Below are positions 43,322 through 52,385 of a DNA stretch of 64,000 bases, in pieces. The notes below the pieces were generated by a model, which saw nothing but the letters and a program-made list of their open reading frames with translations, was not told the origin of the DNA and did no database searches. The translations under genes and the position numbers were made by a program. The stretch is taken from the NCBI RefSeq assembly GCF_030812915.1, contig NZ_JAUSTQ010000006.1:62001-126000 (forward strand), read 5' to 3'. The stretch is from Alkalibacillus salilacus (GTDB lineage Bacteria > Bacillota > Bacilli > Bacillales > Alkalibacillaceae). The stretch's first letter is position 1; every line of letters starts with the position of its first letter.

Positions 43322-44212
43322 TTACTTGCCTCCGTGTGGTTGTCTTAAGTTGTATTTCTCACGTGCTTCTTGTGGTGTCATGATTTCAATATTGTTCGTT
43401 TGAAGTTGTTGGACAGCTTGGTCGACGAGTTGTTCATTGGTTGCGAGCACACCTTTTTTCAAGAAGATATTATCTTCTAATCCAACACGAACATTTCCAC
43501 CTAATAGAGCAGCTTGAGTCACCATTGGTAACTGCATCCGTCCAATACCAAATGCTGACCATTCAGCGTTTTCTGGAATACGACCTTTCATGTAGCTGAT
43601 TGTTTCGACATCTGATGCTGCGCCCCAAGGAATACCTAAGCAAAATTGATACATTGGATCGCCATCGATTAGTCCTTCCTGAACGAGTTGATTTGCAAAA
43701 CGGATATGCCCAGTATCGAAACATTCTAATTCAGGTTTGACGCCACTATCTTTAACGAGTTTGGCTTGCTCTCTCAGCCAATCAGTTGGGCTCATATAAA
43801 TCATATTGCCGAAATTTGTGCTTCCGCAATCAAGCGTGCACATCTCAGGTAATAATTCGCCAACTGGTTCATGACGTTCATGTGGTGTTTGGATATCAGT
43901 GCCATCACCGCCAGCAGCTGGTGTGTCTAGATTAGGAATGAAATCGCCGCCACCACCTGAGGTGATATTGATCAAAACATCTGTTTCTGATTCGCGAATG
44001 CGATCGACAATTTCACGATAATGATCAAGATTATGACTTATGCCACCAGTCTCAGGGTCACGAGCGTGAACGTGTGCAACTGTTGCACCAGCTTTGGCTG
44101 ATTCGATTGCAGATTCGGCTATTTCTTTTGGTGTAACTGGTACGTTTGGATTTTTTCCAGTAGTATCACCAGCACCTGTGACAGCGGAAGTTAACATTAC
44201 TTTTTGTGCCAA
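43322..44212 (-). CDS. BKACE family enzyme, probable 3-dehydrocarnitine cleavage enzyme
   Basis: A 296-residue beta-keto acid cleavage enzyme (TIM barrel). It has the metal-binding AHVHARDPETGG near the start, LINITSGGGGDFIPNLD, CTLDCGSTNFGNMIYMSP and KPELECFDTGHIRFANQLV, and near the end LGGNVRVGLEDNIFLKKG. With acetyl-CoA it should turn 3-dehydrocarnitine into betainyl-CoA and acetoacetate. The start is a TTG, six bases after AGGAGG. An in-frame upstream extension to 44320 would read through two operators and is not coding. First gene of the operon; the next gene starts 1 bp after its stop. Confidence 0.88.
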   Translation of the reverse strand: MAQKVMLTSAVTGAGDTTGKNPNVPVTPKEIAESAIESAKAGATVAHVHARDPETGGISHNLDHYREIVDRIRESETDVLINITSGGGGDFIPNLDTPAAGGDGTDIQTPHERHEPVGELLPEMCTLDCGSTNFGNMIYMSPTDWLREQAKLVKDSGVKPELECFDTGHIRFANQLVQEGLIDGDPMYQFCLGIPWGAASDVETISYMKGRIPENAEWSAFGIGRMQLPMVTQAALLGGNVRVGLEDNIFLKKGVLATNEQLVDQAVQQLQTNNIEIMTPQEAREKYNLRQPHGGK

Positions 44213-44258
44213 TTGAATCCTCCTCATAATCAATGTTTTATTCGTAAGGTTATTTACT

Positions 44259-44276
44259 TTACCGCCCGGACGGTAT
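44259..44276. promoter_or_regulatory. TetR operator O1 of the carnitine operon
   Basis: ACCGCCCGGACGGT (44261-44274) is a near-perfect palindrome. It matches two other sites in the window and lies between the main promoter and the BKACE start, about 50 bp from the TTG. Confidence 0.8.
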
Positions 44277-44291
44277 GAAACTCTGTTTTGT

Positions 44292-44320
44292 ACTTTACCA
44301 TCTGGACGGTTTTTAATCAA
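44292..44320 (-). promoter_or_regulatory. Carnitine operon promoter with TetR operator O2
   Basis: On the minus strand TTGATT and TAAAGT are 17 bp apart. The spacer holds ACCGTCCAGATGGT (complement at 44297-44310), overlapping the -10. A repressor bound here would block RNA polymerase. The layout is the same as in the tetR promoter. Confidence 0.75.
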
Positions 44321-44410
44321 CAGCTAGTTTTGAATTTTTGGGAATATTGTCGAAAGTGAAGTGGTGAGAAGTGTTGATTTGCAAGGGATTTGAAAGAGGG
44401 TGAAGAAAAA

Positions 44411-44440
44411 TAAAAAAACCACTGCCAATTAGCAGTGGTC
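44411..44440 (-). terminator. Terminator after the tetR gene
   Basis: On the minus strand ACCACTGC and GCAGTGGT pair around TAATTG and are followed by T7. Confidence 0.85.
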
Positions 44441-44458
44441 GTTCAAATGAGTAGTTAA

Positions 44459-45022
44459 TTATGGATTGTGCTCGGATGAAATGTACATATCTTGAATCCA
44501 CTTATGAAGCCGTTTATAAACTTCTTTCTTTTGTTCTGGGTCGATTTGATAGGTTTCGAACAGTTCTGATAGCCAAATTCCATCAGTGGCTAAACGAATA
44601 ATCGTGGCATCTATCGGGTCTAATCCGTCATTTTCAATGTTAGTTTGCCATTCTTCGTAGGCATCATGAAGGGGTTCTAATAATTCAGGTTTTACAGCTT
44701 TTGCTGCTAGTAGACCAGAATGCATTTCTTTATTTGGATAGCCTTGATTAAAGGTGACATTTAAGAAAGCACGCGTCCATTTTCCTTTATCAAGCGGGTC
44801 ATCTTCAACGTTTTGTGCAATTTTGGTGCGGTAGTTATTAGCTAAGTGATCAACCATCCCTTGAACTAACGCTTCTTTTGAAGGATAGTGATAAAGAAGA
44901 CCACCTTTACTAATGCCTGCTTCTTTTGCTACTGATTCAAGTGTTAAGTTAAAAATACCTTTGTCGTCAACGATCCGCGAGGCCGCGTTCAGAATTTCAA
45001 TCTTTCTAGAGTTTTTCCCCAT
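44459..45022 (-). CDS. TetR family regulator of the carnitine operon
   Basis: A 187-residue TetR repressor. The DNA-binding domain (5-50) has RKIEILNAASRIVDDKGIFN, LTLESVAKEAGISKGGLLYH and YPSKEALVQGMVDHLAN. The ligand-binding part is all-helical with a C-terminal domain like that of AcrR/TetR_C_37-type regulators. It lies just upstream of the carnitine operon on the same strand but has its own promoter and terminator. Three matching palindromes lie in the two promoters, so it should repress both its own gene and the operon. The inducer may be carnitine, dehydrocarnitine or a CoA ester; this is not known. Confidence 0.88.
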   Translation of the reverse strand: MGKNSRKIEILNAASRIVDDKGIFNLTLESVAKEAGISKGGLLYHYPSKEALVQGMVDHLANNYRTKIAQNVEDDPLDKGKWTRAFLNVTFNQGYPNKEMHSGLLAAKAVKPELLEPLHDAYEEWQTNIENDGLDPIDATIIRLATDGIWLSELFETYQIDPEQKKEVYKRLHKWIQDMYISSEHNP

Positions 45023-45063
45023 AGCATCATCCCTCTTTGGTATATAGCTTTTTCCCTTTCAAT

Positions 45064-45092
45064 ACTATACTATCTGGACGGTTCAGTTGCAA
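45064..45092 (-). promoter_or_regulatory. tetR promoter with TetR operator O3
   Basis: On the minus strand TTGCAA and TATAGT are separated by 17 bp. The spacer contains ACCGTCCAGATAGT (complement at 45069-45082), the third copy of the operator. This indicates autoregulation. Confidence 0.78.
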
Positions 45093-45251
45093 TTATTTAG
45101 GATGAATTTTTTAATAACTCTTTTGGAAATTATAAGAATTTTTGTTTTTCCATCCCTATTTTAACTCAAGACTTTGGTAAAGTTTAATGTTAAATTTGAA
45201 AGGTTTAACTCTGGATTTTAACAAAACTCAACTTTAAAAGTTATTAGAAAA

Positions 45252-46799
45252 TTATTTATTGTCTTGTGATGCATTTAACTTCATTAAATCAATTATAGAG
45301 AATTGTTCATGGTGTAAGTTTTCTTTGGCCGGTCCCTCAATAACTTCACCCTTATATGTGAAACGTGAACCATGACAAGGGCAATCCCAAGTATGTTCTG
45401 CACTATTCCAATTTACTTCGCATCCTGCATGAGTGCAAGTGGTATCGACCATATAAATCTGGTCAGTATCAGCCTTATAAACGCCTTTACGTTGTCCATG
45501 CAATAACAAGGTCGTTGCTTGGCCAGGATTTAAAGCCTCTAAATCCCCTTTAGGATGACTTAATTTGTTTTTGAGCAAGTGCTTCGTAACATCTGTGTTT
45601 TCTTTAATGAATGAAGTTATTCCTTTAGTAACACTCGATCTGGAGGGTGAAAAAATATTTTGTTTATGATCTGTTTTATTTAATACATCATCAGCCATCA
45701 TTTTAGCTGCTGCCGTACCATTAGTCATACCCCATTTCCGGTAACCTGTCGCTAATAATATATGAGGTTGTTCTTTTGAAACTGGACCGATATAAGGAAT
45801 TTTATCTACGGTAACAAGGTCTTGAGTCGACCATTGATAATCAATGGGTTGTTTGGAAAAAATGGCTTTAGCATCCCGTTTTAAGGCGTCATAATGCGTT
45901 GACATATCTTCGCCTTGTCCCACCTTATGACCTTCACCACCAAACAAGATGTATGACTGGTCATTGATTGTGGTTTCTCTAATTGAACGCTTAGGTGAAT
46001 CGATATTTAAATACATACCACCTGGGTAAGGATCTGCTGTTGGAAAAGCGATCACGTATGATTTTTCAGCATGAAGCCGTGTTGAAAACAATTTATTTTC
46101 GGTATAAAAAGGGAAGTGCGTACAAATGAGAATCCGATCTGCTGTTAATTCCGTATTGTCCTCCATAATCACAGATTTTTCTTCGATCGTCCTGGCCGCT
46201 GTATGCTCGTATAATTTAGTACTCCCTTGATCAAGCCGTTGTATTAAATAACTTAAGTAAGCAGTCGGATTGAATTGCCACTGATTCTTCATTATTAAAG
46301 CCTTCTCAATTTCTAGATTAAATGGAATACTATCCGCTAATTGACTATTGATGTTAAGTCGGTCATAAGCCTCGAACTCCTTTTCAATTTTGGTGATTCC
46401 TTCTGTTGTTTCAGTGTAGAGATAAGCATCGTGTTGTTGTAAGTCACAATTAATTTGTTCATCTTGGATAAGTGACTGAATAAGCTGCATGGCTTCGTGG
46501 TTAGCTTCGTAATAATGCCGTGCTGTTTGGTAATTGTAGCTGTTGATCAATTGATCATATATTAAACCATGCTGTGCTGTGATTTTAGCGGTGGTATGTA
46601 GTGTTGTACCGTTTAAAAAACGCCCTTGATCCACAATGGTGACTTGTTTACCTGCTTTTTGGAGTAAATAAGCGGCCGTAATACCTGTGATTCCTCCGCC
46701 AATAATAGCGACTTCTGTTGATTCGTTTTGAGAGAGGGGAGGGTATTCTTTTAAATGACGAGTTTGGTTCCAGATAGGTTCATGGTTTTGCGCATTCAT
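45252..46799 (-). CDS. FAD-dependent oxidoreductase with C-terminal Rieske domain (YhfW-like)
   Basis: A 515-residue fusion. The N-terminal DAO-type FAD domain has VAIIGGGITGITAAYLLQKA and VTIVDQGRFLNGTTLHTTAK; near 340-365 it reads HILLATGYRKWGMTNGTAAA. Residues about 420-505 form a Rieske [2Fe-2S] domain with CTHAGCEVNW and CPCHGSRFTYKG (ligands C-x-H and C-x2-H). It probably passes electrons between a small amine or amino acid substrate and the cluster; related Bacillus proteins have unknown substrates. The gene is upstream of the carnitine/tetR region but separated by about 160 bp. Confidence 0.88.
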   Translation of the reverse strand: MNAQNHEPIWNQTRHLKEYPPLSQNESTEVAIIGGGITGITAAYLLQKAGKQVTIVDQGRFLNGTTLHTTAKITAQHGLIYDQLINSYNYQTARHYYEANHEAMQLIQSLIQDEQINCDLQQHDAYLYTETTEGITKIEKEFEAYDRLNINSQLADSIPFNLEIEKALIMKNQWQFNPTAYLSYLIQRLDQGSTKLYEHTAARTIEEKSVIMEDNTELTADRILICTHFPFYTENKLFSTRLHAEKSYVIAFPTADPYPGGMYLNIDSPKRSIRETTINDQSYILFGGEGHKVGQGEDMSTHYDALKRDAKAIFSKQPIDYQWSTQDLVTVDKIPYIGPVSKEQPHILLATGYRKWGMTNGTAAAKMMADDVLNKTDHKQNIFSPSRSSVTKGITSFIKENTDVTKHLLKNKLSHPKGDLEALNPGQATTLLLHGQRKGVYKADTDQIYMVDTTCTHAGCEVNWNSAEHTWDCPCHGSRFTYKGEVIEGPAKENLHHEQFSIIDLMKLNASQDNK

Positions 46800-47031
46800 A
46801 ATGTCAATCCTTTCACGAGTATAATTCTATATACTCATTAAGGTTGTCGAAAATGTGTCAATATATACTTATCTGTGAAATTTATCGAAAGATGTCATAA
46901 TTTTTAAAACGCCTATATACCGCGAATGGTAGCAAATTCAAAGATTTTGTTTTACAATAGGTAGTAATAACTATTAGAATGTAGGCTGGTTTGTTATGGC
47001 TAGCTATTGTTTAGTTTGTTGGAGGATTTAT

Positions 47032-48693
47032 ATGCTAGATAAACAGCTATTAAATCAAGTTGTTCAAAGTGGCTTCGACAATTTAATTTTCTTGATGCGT
47101 GTGGAGGGTCATACCCTATTCTATTACGAAATGGTTAATGATCTAGCTAAAGAGAAAACAGGCATTACTGATAAAGATATAGGTAAAGAATTACAAGAAG
47201 TATTATCTGAAGAGCATTATTATAATATGTACCCTGAGTATGTAAAAGCAGCGGAATCGAATGAAAAAGTAGTATATGAGGATTACTTTCATTCGACTAG
47301 TCACAATGAATTAATTAGTGAAACAACATTAATGCCATTAGTAAATGAAGATGGTGAGTGTACTCACATCCTTGCTTCTGTGCGTGATATTACGGATTAT
47401 CGACATGCTGAGTTAGCAAAAGAACAGTCCAAACGTCATATTCAACTAAGTGAACAGCGCTATAAATCATTGTTTTCTGATAATACTGATGCAATTGTTT
47501 CGGTAGATTTAGAAGGTATAATGTTAGAAGTGAATCGAGCCTTTGAACAATTGACAGGTTATCATAGAGGGGAATTATTAGGGAAACCAGCAACTGTTAT
47601 TGCGGACGAAGAACAACGTAAATATGGATTTGCGGCGTTCGAAATGGTGTTAGAAAAACAGGCTCAATCTTTTGAGTTAAATACAAGTTTTAATGGTTAT
47701 CAACTAGATATAGATATTAAAATGACACCAATCATTGTGGAAGAAGAAGTTGTCGGAGTTTATGTGATCCTAAAAGATATCACAGAACAAAGACATGCTG
47801 AGCGGACTCTAATGAAGAATCAAGAACGTTTCCAATTAATTGCTGAAAGTTCTCATGATTTAATTACGCTTGTAGATGATCATGGCATTATTCAATACGC
47901 CTCCCCATCGTATAGAACTATTTTAGGTTATTCAGAAGATCAATTTATTGGAGAATCACTCTTGCATAAACTTCATGAAGAAGATGGTAGTCGCATTTTG
48001 AATGCTTTTGATCATGCTAAGCGAAAGGCTCAGCCGATTGCGATGGATTTCCGTCAACAACATATAAACGGAGATTGGTTGTGGTTCGAGTTACAGGCGA
48101 AGCCGATATTTGATGAAAATGGTCATTTTTACCAAATGATCGTTGTTACCCGAAATATTTCTGAGCGTAAAGCCTATGAAGACGAATTGAAATCATTTGC
48201 TTATCATGATCCGTTAACTAATTTGCCTAACCGCCGTAAATTTAAACAGAAAATGCTTGATTACTTAAGTGAAGACCGTGGTGAGGAACAATTTGCTGTT
48301 CTCATGTTTGATATTGATGATTTTAAACCTATCAATGATACACATGGACATGATTTTGGTGATGAAGTGATTAAGGAGTTTGGCAGACGGATTGAGTCCA
48401 ATTTACGAGACGGCGATTTAGTTGCCCGAATGGGTGGAGACGAATTTATAGCATTACTTACAGGGCTTCACTCAGAAGATGATGTCATTCAGGTCGTTAG
48501 ACGGATTCAAGACACACTAGAAGGTAATTGGTATATTGATAATAAGGTTGTCAATTTAACAACAAGTATAGGGATTGTTTTTCCAAATCATGATCAAATC
48601 ACTGATGAAGATTTAATCAAAATGGCTGATAACGCGTTATATGGAGCGAAAGCACTTGGGAAAGATACGTATCAATTAATGACAGTAGACTAA
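47032..48693 (+). CDS. Diguanylate cyclase with three PAS domains
   Basis: A 553-residue cytoplasmic sensor. Three PAS-type regions (about 10-125, 140-255, 265-385) are followed by a GGDEF domain (390-550). Visible features include YKSLFSDNTDAIVSVDLEGI and FQLIAESSHDLITLVDDHGI at the second and third PAS starts, FAYHDPLTNLPNRRKFKQ, FDIDDFKPINDTHGHDFGDE, and the active site ARMGGDEFIAL. Just before it RDGD provides the inhibitory RxxD site. No membrane segment or EAL domain is present. It makes cyclic di-GMP in response to cytoplasmic signals. The ATG at 47032 follows TTGGAGG. Confidence 0.93.
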   Translation: MLDKQLLNQVVQSGFDNLIFLMRVEGHTLFYYEMVNDLAKEKTGITDKDIGKELQEVLSEEHYYNMYPEYVKAAESNEKVVYEDYFHSTSHNELISETTLMPLVNEDGECTHILASVRDITDYRHAELAKEQSKRHIQLSEQRYKSLFSDNTDAIVSVDLEGIMLEVNRAFEQLTGYHRGELLGKPATVIADEEQRKYGFAAFEMVLEKQAQSFELNTSFNGYQLDIDIKMTPIIVEEEVVGVYVILKDITEQRHAERTLMKNQERFQLIAESSHDLITLVDDHGIIQYASPSYRTILGYSEDQFIGESLLHKLHEEDGSRILNAFDHAKRKAQPIAMDFRQQHINGDWLWFELQAKPIFDENGHFYQMIVVTRNISERKAYEDELKSFAYHDPLTNLPNRRKFKQKMLDYLSEDRGEEQFAVLMFDIDDFKPINDTHGHDFGDEVIKEFGRRIESNLRDGDLVARMGGDEFIALLTGLHSEDDVIQVVRRIQDTLEGNWYIDNKVVNLTTSIGIVFPNHDQITDEDLIKMADNALYGAKALGKDTYQLMTVD

Positions 48694-48697
48694 TTAG

Positions 48698-48726
48698 AGA
48701 CGGTTTAGACCGTCTTTTCTTTTTTA
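48698..48726 (+). terminator. Terminator after the PAS-GGDEF gene
   Basis: AGACGGT and ACCGTCT pair around TTAG-type loop bases, followed by a T-rich run. The next small gene starts 37 bp later. Confidence 0.65.
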
Positions 48727-48762
48727 AATGCTATAATGGCAGCAAGAAAGGGGAAATGGAGA

Positions 48763-49020
48763 ATGCTTTGGATTACCTTGTTACTGTTAGCTGTGTTATT
48801 CGTCATTGCCTTAGTCATGACGCTTCAAGTGGCGAAACAGCAAAATCGTGAAATAGAGAGTCGTGAACAACGAGGCGTGACGGCTGAAGATGAGATTCAA
48901 CAATCCCAGCAATATGAAACAGAATCACTAAGGAAGAACATACCTAATTTAATTAAAATTTATATTGGCTTATTTGTGATTGTGCTTGGCTTCATCGTTA
49001 CTATTTTAATTATTTTGTAA
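48763..49020 (+). CDS. Small two-helix membrane protein of unknown function
   Basis: An 85-residue protein with a hydrophobic helix at each end (LWITLLLLAVLFVIALVMTL and LIKIYIGLFVIVLGFIVTIL) and a polar 35-residue middle rich in Gln, Glu and Arg. Both helices are long enough to cross the membrane. The ATG at 48763 is preceded by AAAGGGGAAATGGAGA. I do not recognise the family. It lies between the cyclase and a bidirectional terminator. Confidence 0.6.
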   Translation: MLWITLLLLAVLFVIALVMTLQVAKQQNREIESREQRGVTAEDEIQQSQQYETESLRKNIPNLIKIYIGLFVIVLGFIVTILIIL

Positions 49021-49118
49021 ATTGTAACATTTGTCATATATAATTAATTTTTGTGTAACCACAATGATGATCAACGCGTGTTATATTACCAATAGAGCTC
49101 GTAAATATCTCCCTATAT

Positions 49119-49160
49119 AATAAGCAAGCGACACGGATTGGTGTCGCTTGCTTATTTTTT
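49119..49160. terminator. Strong bidirectional terminator
   Basis: AATAAGCAAGCGACAC and GTGTCGCTTGCTTATT form a perfect 16-bp stem around GGATTG, with T6 on the plus strand. It overlaps the end of the antiporter gene. Confidence 0.9.
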
Positions 49161-50660
49161 CGTTTTACGTTTACTTTTTTGAGGGCCACTAATTTTTTGA
49201 TTAAGTAACTTCATTAGGTCGGCATGCTCTCGTTTAGATACGAGGATGTATAAAAAGTCGCCAGCTTTAATCTCGGTGTCACCATATGGTGTGACGAGAT
49301 CATCGCCTCTTACTATAGCTGCAATTGAAGCCTTTTGAGGAAAATCGATTTCATGTAATTTATAACCGACGATTGCATTATCACGGTTCGTTTGGAATTG
49401 GACCATGTCAGCATTCGCCTTAGCAATCGATACAAGCTCGATTGAATGGTGTGGTGTGTCTTTCTTAGGTCCCATTAAGCCAAGTTTTTCTGCTACATAA
49501 GATATGGTAGAACCTTGTACTAATGCGGATGTTAAGACAACGAAAAATATGATATTAAAAAATTCATCTGCCCCATTAATTCCAGCCACAATTGGAAATG
49601 TCGCTAAAACAATCGGTACAGCCCCGCGTAAACCTGCCCACGATAGGAATAACCTTTCGCGGAATTTGTAATTGAGCCAGACAGTTGAAATGAAAACAGC
49701 AATAGGTCTTGCAATAAAAATAAGCACGAATGAAATGGCTAGACCTGCGAAAATATTACTTGGATGAAAGACTTGTTCTGGAAAAGATAAAAGCCCCAAG
49801 ATAATAAACATCATGATTTGAGCGGTCCAAGCAATTCCTTCATTAAATTGGAAAATAGAATAGCGATAAGTAAGTTCAGAGTTACCAATCACAAGTGCTG
49901 CCACGTAAACAGCAAGAAAACCACTTGAATCAATGACTGAAGCGGTACTATAAGTTATTAATGCAAATGCAATCGCTAGGACTGGATAAAGGCCTCCTGA
50001 TTCTAAGTTGATTCGATTAATAGCTAATGAACCTAATTTACCAAATACAAGACCTAAAGCGAGCCCTATTCCCATTTGCCAGAAGAAGGAAGGAATCATT
50101 AACCAGAAACTAGTGCTTTCATTGGTAATCAATTCAATGAACATGAGAGTTAAGAAAATCGCCATTGGGTCGTTTGTACCTGACTCTGCCTCGAGAGTGG
50201 CGCCCATTTTAGCTTTAATGTTTCGTTCTTTTAATGTCGCAAATACGGCAGCAGCATCTGTCGAGCCTACGATTGCCCCGAATAGAAAGGCCTCAAGCCA
50301 AGAAACGTCGAGTACAAAGTAAACAGACACCCCTGTTAGCATAGCTGTCGCAAGTACACCTAATGTGGCAAGGGAAATTGAAGAAAATGCTACAGAGCGG
50401 ACCGTTGACCACTTCGTTTGTAGACCACCTTCAAATAAAATGATAATAAGTGCGAGAATACCGATGAGTTGTGCCATTTCTACATCATCGAAATAAATAA
50501 TACCTAAACCATCACTACCAATAATCATTCCAACAGCAATAAAGAGAACGAGTGACGGGAGGCCTAAGCGGCTAGAGAATTTAGCAGCAATAATACCGCT
50601 AAGAAGCAATAATGCGGCGAGGAAAATAATGCCGTCATTACCGAAAGATTGTAAAAACAT
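49152..50660 (-). CDS. Potassium/proton antiporter, NhaP2-type CPA1 with TrkA-C domain
   Basis: A 502-residue membrane antiporter. There are about 12-13 helices (residues 5-395), including the substrate region GAIVGSTDAAAVFATLKERN and LEAESGTNDPMAIFLTLMFI, with the twin acidic residues of CPA1 exchangers. The C-terminus (about 410-490) is a TrkA-C/RCK_C domain (VGYKLHEIDFPQKASIAAIV, then PYGDTEIKAGDFLYILVSK), which often binds cyclic di-AMP or nucleotides. It should export K+ (or Na+) for H+. The upstream 260 bp shows no ydaO-type riboswitch. Starts with ATG after GGGGGTAGG. Confidence 0.88.
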   Translation of the reverse strand: MFLQSFGNDGIIFLAALLLLSGIIAAKFSSRLGLPSLVLFIAVGMIIGSDGLGIIYFDDVEMAQLIGILALIIILFEGGLQTKWSTVRSVAFSSISLATLGVLATAMLTGVSVYFVLDVSWLEAFLFGAIVGSTDAAAVFATLKERNIKAKMGATLEAESGTNDPMAIFLTLMFIELITNESTSFWLMIPSFFWQMGIGLALGLVFGKLGSLAINRINLESGGLYPVLAIAFALITYSTASVIDSSGFLAVYVAALVIGNSELTYRYSIFQFNEGIAWTAQIMMFIILGLLSFPEQVFHPSNIFAGLAISFVLIFIARPIAVFISTVWLNYKFRERLFLSWAGLRGAVPIVLATFPIVAGINGADEFFNIIFFVVLTSALVQGSTISYVAEKLGLMGPKKDTPHHSIELVSIAKANADMVQFQTNRDNAIVGYKLHEIDFPQKASIAAIVRGDDLVTPYGDTEIKAGDFLYILVSKREHADLMKLLNQKISGPQKSKRKTKK

Positions 50661-50879
50661 CGCCTACCCCCTTTGACTACTAATATAATTTTATCATAAG
50701 TGTGACAATTTATCGTGAGATGTGCTGTAGATCGGATAAGGCTCTTATATTGTAAACATTTACTTGAGTATTCATGTGTATCATTAAGCAACTCATAGGC
50801 TATAGAGCGAGAAGAGAGGAGCACGGTGTATATAACTAAAACTAAATCTTTTCAAGTGTTAGAGCTATTGATTAGATAA

Positions 50880-50913
50880 ATAAATCCCCACAAAAATCAT
50901 TTTGTAGGGATTG
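50880..50913 (-). terminator. Terminator after mreBH
   Basis: On the minus strand AATCCCTACAAAA and TTTTGTGGGGATT pair with one G-U around a short loop, followed by T-rich bases. Confidence 0.75.
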
Positions 50914-50921
50914 TACAGCGT

Positions 50922-51929
50922 TTATTTATTTGCTTTTTGTAATTTGTGAATCATTTGTAGTGATTTACCAGTTCCAACTGCAACACACTCAAGTGGGTTT
51001 TCAGCAATGTGAACAGGAACATCAACTTCGCTTGATAACCACTCAGACATGCCATTTAACAAAGCGCCACCGCCAGTTACAGTAATACCTTGGTCGACAA
51101 TATCACCGCTTAATTCAGGTGGGCAATTCTCAAGTGTTGCTTTAATGGCTTGTAAAATGTTTTCGAGTGTTTCACGAATAGCTGATTGAATTTCATGTGA
51201 ATCCAATGTCACAGTCTTAGGCAGTCCTGCGACTAGATCACGTCCACGGACCTCAATAATAACAGGTTCGTGTTCAACGAGAGCATATCCAATTTCTGTT
51301 TTAATGTTTTCAGCCGTTCGTTCACCAATAAGCACATTATATTGTTTACGAACATATTGAATAATTGCTGAGTCAATATGGTCACCGCCAACGCGAATGG
51401 ACTGTGCAGAAACGACACCACCGAAAGAAATAATGGCGACCTCACTTGTGCCCCCACCAATATCAACAACAACACTTGAGATTGGTTCGTCTACTGGTAG
51501 ACCTGCTCCAATAGCTGCTGCGAGTGGTTCTTCAATGATATGGACTTGTTTTGCCCCGTATTCTTTAATCGCATTCTCAATTGCACGACGCTCAACGGAA
51601 GTTGATCCGGTTGGTGCACAAACAATGACATTCGGTTTACGCATCGACATGCCTAGTTTCTTACTAACTTTTTTCAACATTTCACTCAACATTTGTGATG
51701 TGACTTCATAATCCGCAATCACACCATCTTTTAAAGGGCGAATTGATGTAATATTGGCAGGTGTTTTACCAATCATATCTTTCGCTTCATGTCCCACTGC
51801 TAAAACGTTACCAGTTTGTGAATCAACGGCAACAACAGATGGTTCATTAAAGACGACACCTTTACTTTTACTATATATTAACAGGTTTGCAGTCCCTAAG
51901 TCGATTCCTATTTCTGCGTTTGCAAACAT
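50922..51929 (-). CDS. mreBH: Rod-shape actin-like protein MreBH
   Basis: A 335-residue bacterial actin. The actin-fold motifs are [12 protein letters not shown] (phosphate 1), [16 protein letters not shown] (connect 1), [20 protein letters not shown] (phosphate 2), and [16 protein letters not shown] (adenosine). At 335 residues it has exactly the length of B. subtilis MreBH, and its termini ([33 protein letters not shown]) resemble MreBH more than Mbl or MreB. It polymerises under the membrane and guides cell-wall synthesis, notably lytic enzyme placement. Monocistronic. Confidence 0.93.
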   Translation of the reverse strand: MFANAEIGIDLGTANLLIYSKSKGVVFNEPSVVAVDSQTGNVLAVGHEAKDMIGKTPANITSIRPLKDGVIADYEVTSQMLSEMLKKVSKKLGMSMRKPNVIVCAPTGSTSVERRAIENAIKEYGAKQVHIIEEPLAAAIGAGLPVDEPISSVVVDIGGGTSEVAIISFGGVVSAQSIRVGGDHIDSAIIQYVRKQYNVLIGERTAENIKTEIGYALVEHEPVIIEVRGRDLVAGLPKTVTLDSHEIQSAIRETLENILQAIKATLENCPPELSGDIVDQGITVTGGGALLNGMSEWLSSEVDVPVHIAENPLECVAVGTGKSLQMIHKLQKANK

Positions 51930-52018
51930 GATGATGCCTCCATCTCTATTTTTAATCTACCTATACATTTCGTAAGTGTATCATGATTTATGAACCTATG
52001 CGTTTAAGAAAATTTGAC

Positions 52019-52050
52019 AAAAAAATTACAGAGGCTCTGACCTCTGTAAC
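52019..52050 (-). terminator. Terminator after the YflJ-like gene
   Basis: On the minus strand TTACAGAGG and CCTCTGTAA pair around TCAGAG and are followed by T7. Confidence 0.9.
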
Positions 52051-52053
52051 ATT

Positions 52054-52185
52054 TTACTTTTGCTTGCTTTGTAACACGTTTGCAAGTGTAGATGCGTCAT
52101 ATTTCTCTATTTTACGACCTTCATAATTGCTAATGCCTAATTTCTTAAGCTCAGATACGTACCAACCTTTTGTGCCTACGTACAT
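52054..52185 (-). CDS. DUF2639 family small protein (YflJ-like)
   Basis: A 43-residue protein: MYVGTKGWYVSELKKLGISN followed by a basic helix with RKIEKYDASTLANVLQSKQK. The pattern KGWYVxxLKKLGI...RKIEKY marks the small DUF2639 family of Bacillus, of unknown function. I chose the ATG at 52185 behind AAGGAGGG (6-base spacing). Monocistronic between its own terminator and mreBH. Confidence 0.78.
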   Translation of the reverse strand: MYVGTKGWYVSELKKLGISNYEGRKIEKYDASTLANVLQSKQK

Positions 52186-52385
52186 GATCAAGCCCTCCTT
52201 CTTCACGTTAAAAGTATGCAGAGATAATTCTACCATCAAAACTTTACAGACAAAAGTGTTAACCGTAGAATTTATTAGGTATTGTGTTGTTTGATTCGTT
52301 ATAATGAAAACAAATCAAGCACCAAAATAAACTATAACATGAATTCATGTCGATGAAAATAATAAAGTTTAGAAAGGTTAATATT

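Noticed and set aside
44213-44320. N-terminal extension of the BKACE gene with PDGKVQNRVSYRPGGKV
   Set aside because: It is translated from the two TetR operators and the promoter; a TTG with AGGAGG six bases upstream is the better start.
44313-44501. Minus-strand 62-codon frame overlapping the tetR end
   Set aside because: It runs through the tetR terminator and the operon promoter and has no ribosome site.
50661-50921. Possible ydaO/kimA-type cyclic di-AMP riboswitch before the cation antiporter
   Set aside because: None of the conserved leader elements is present in the 260-bp gap.
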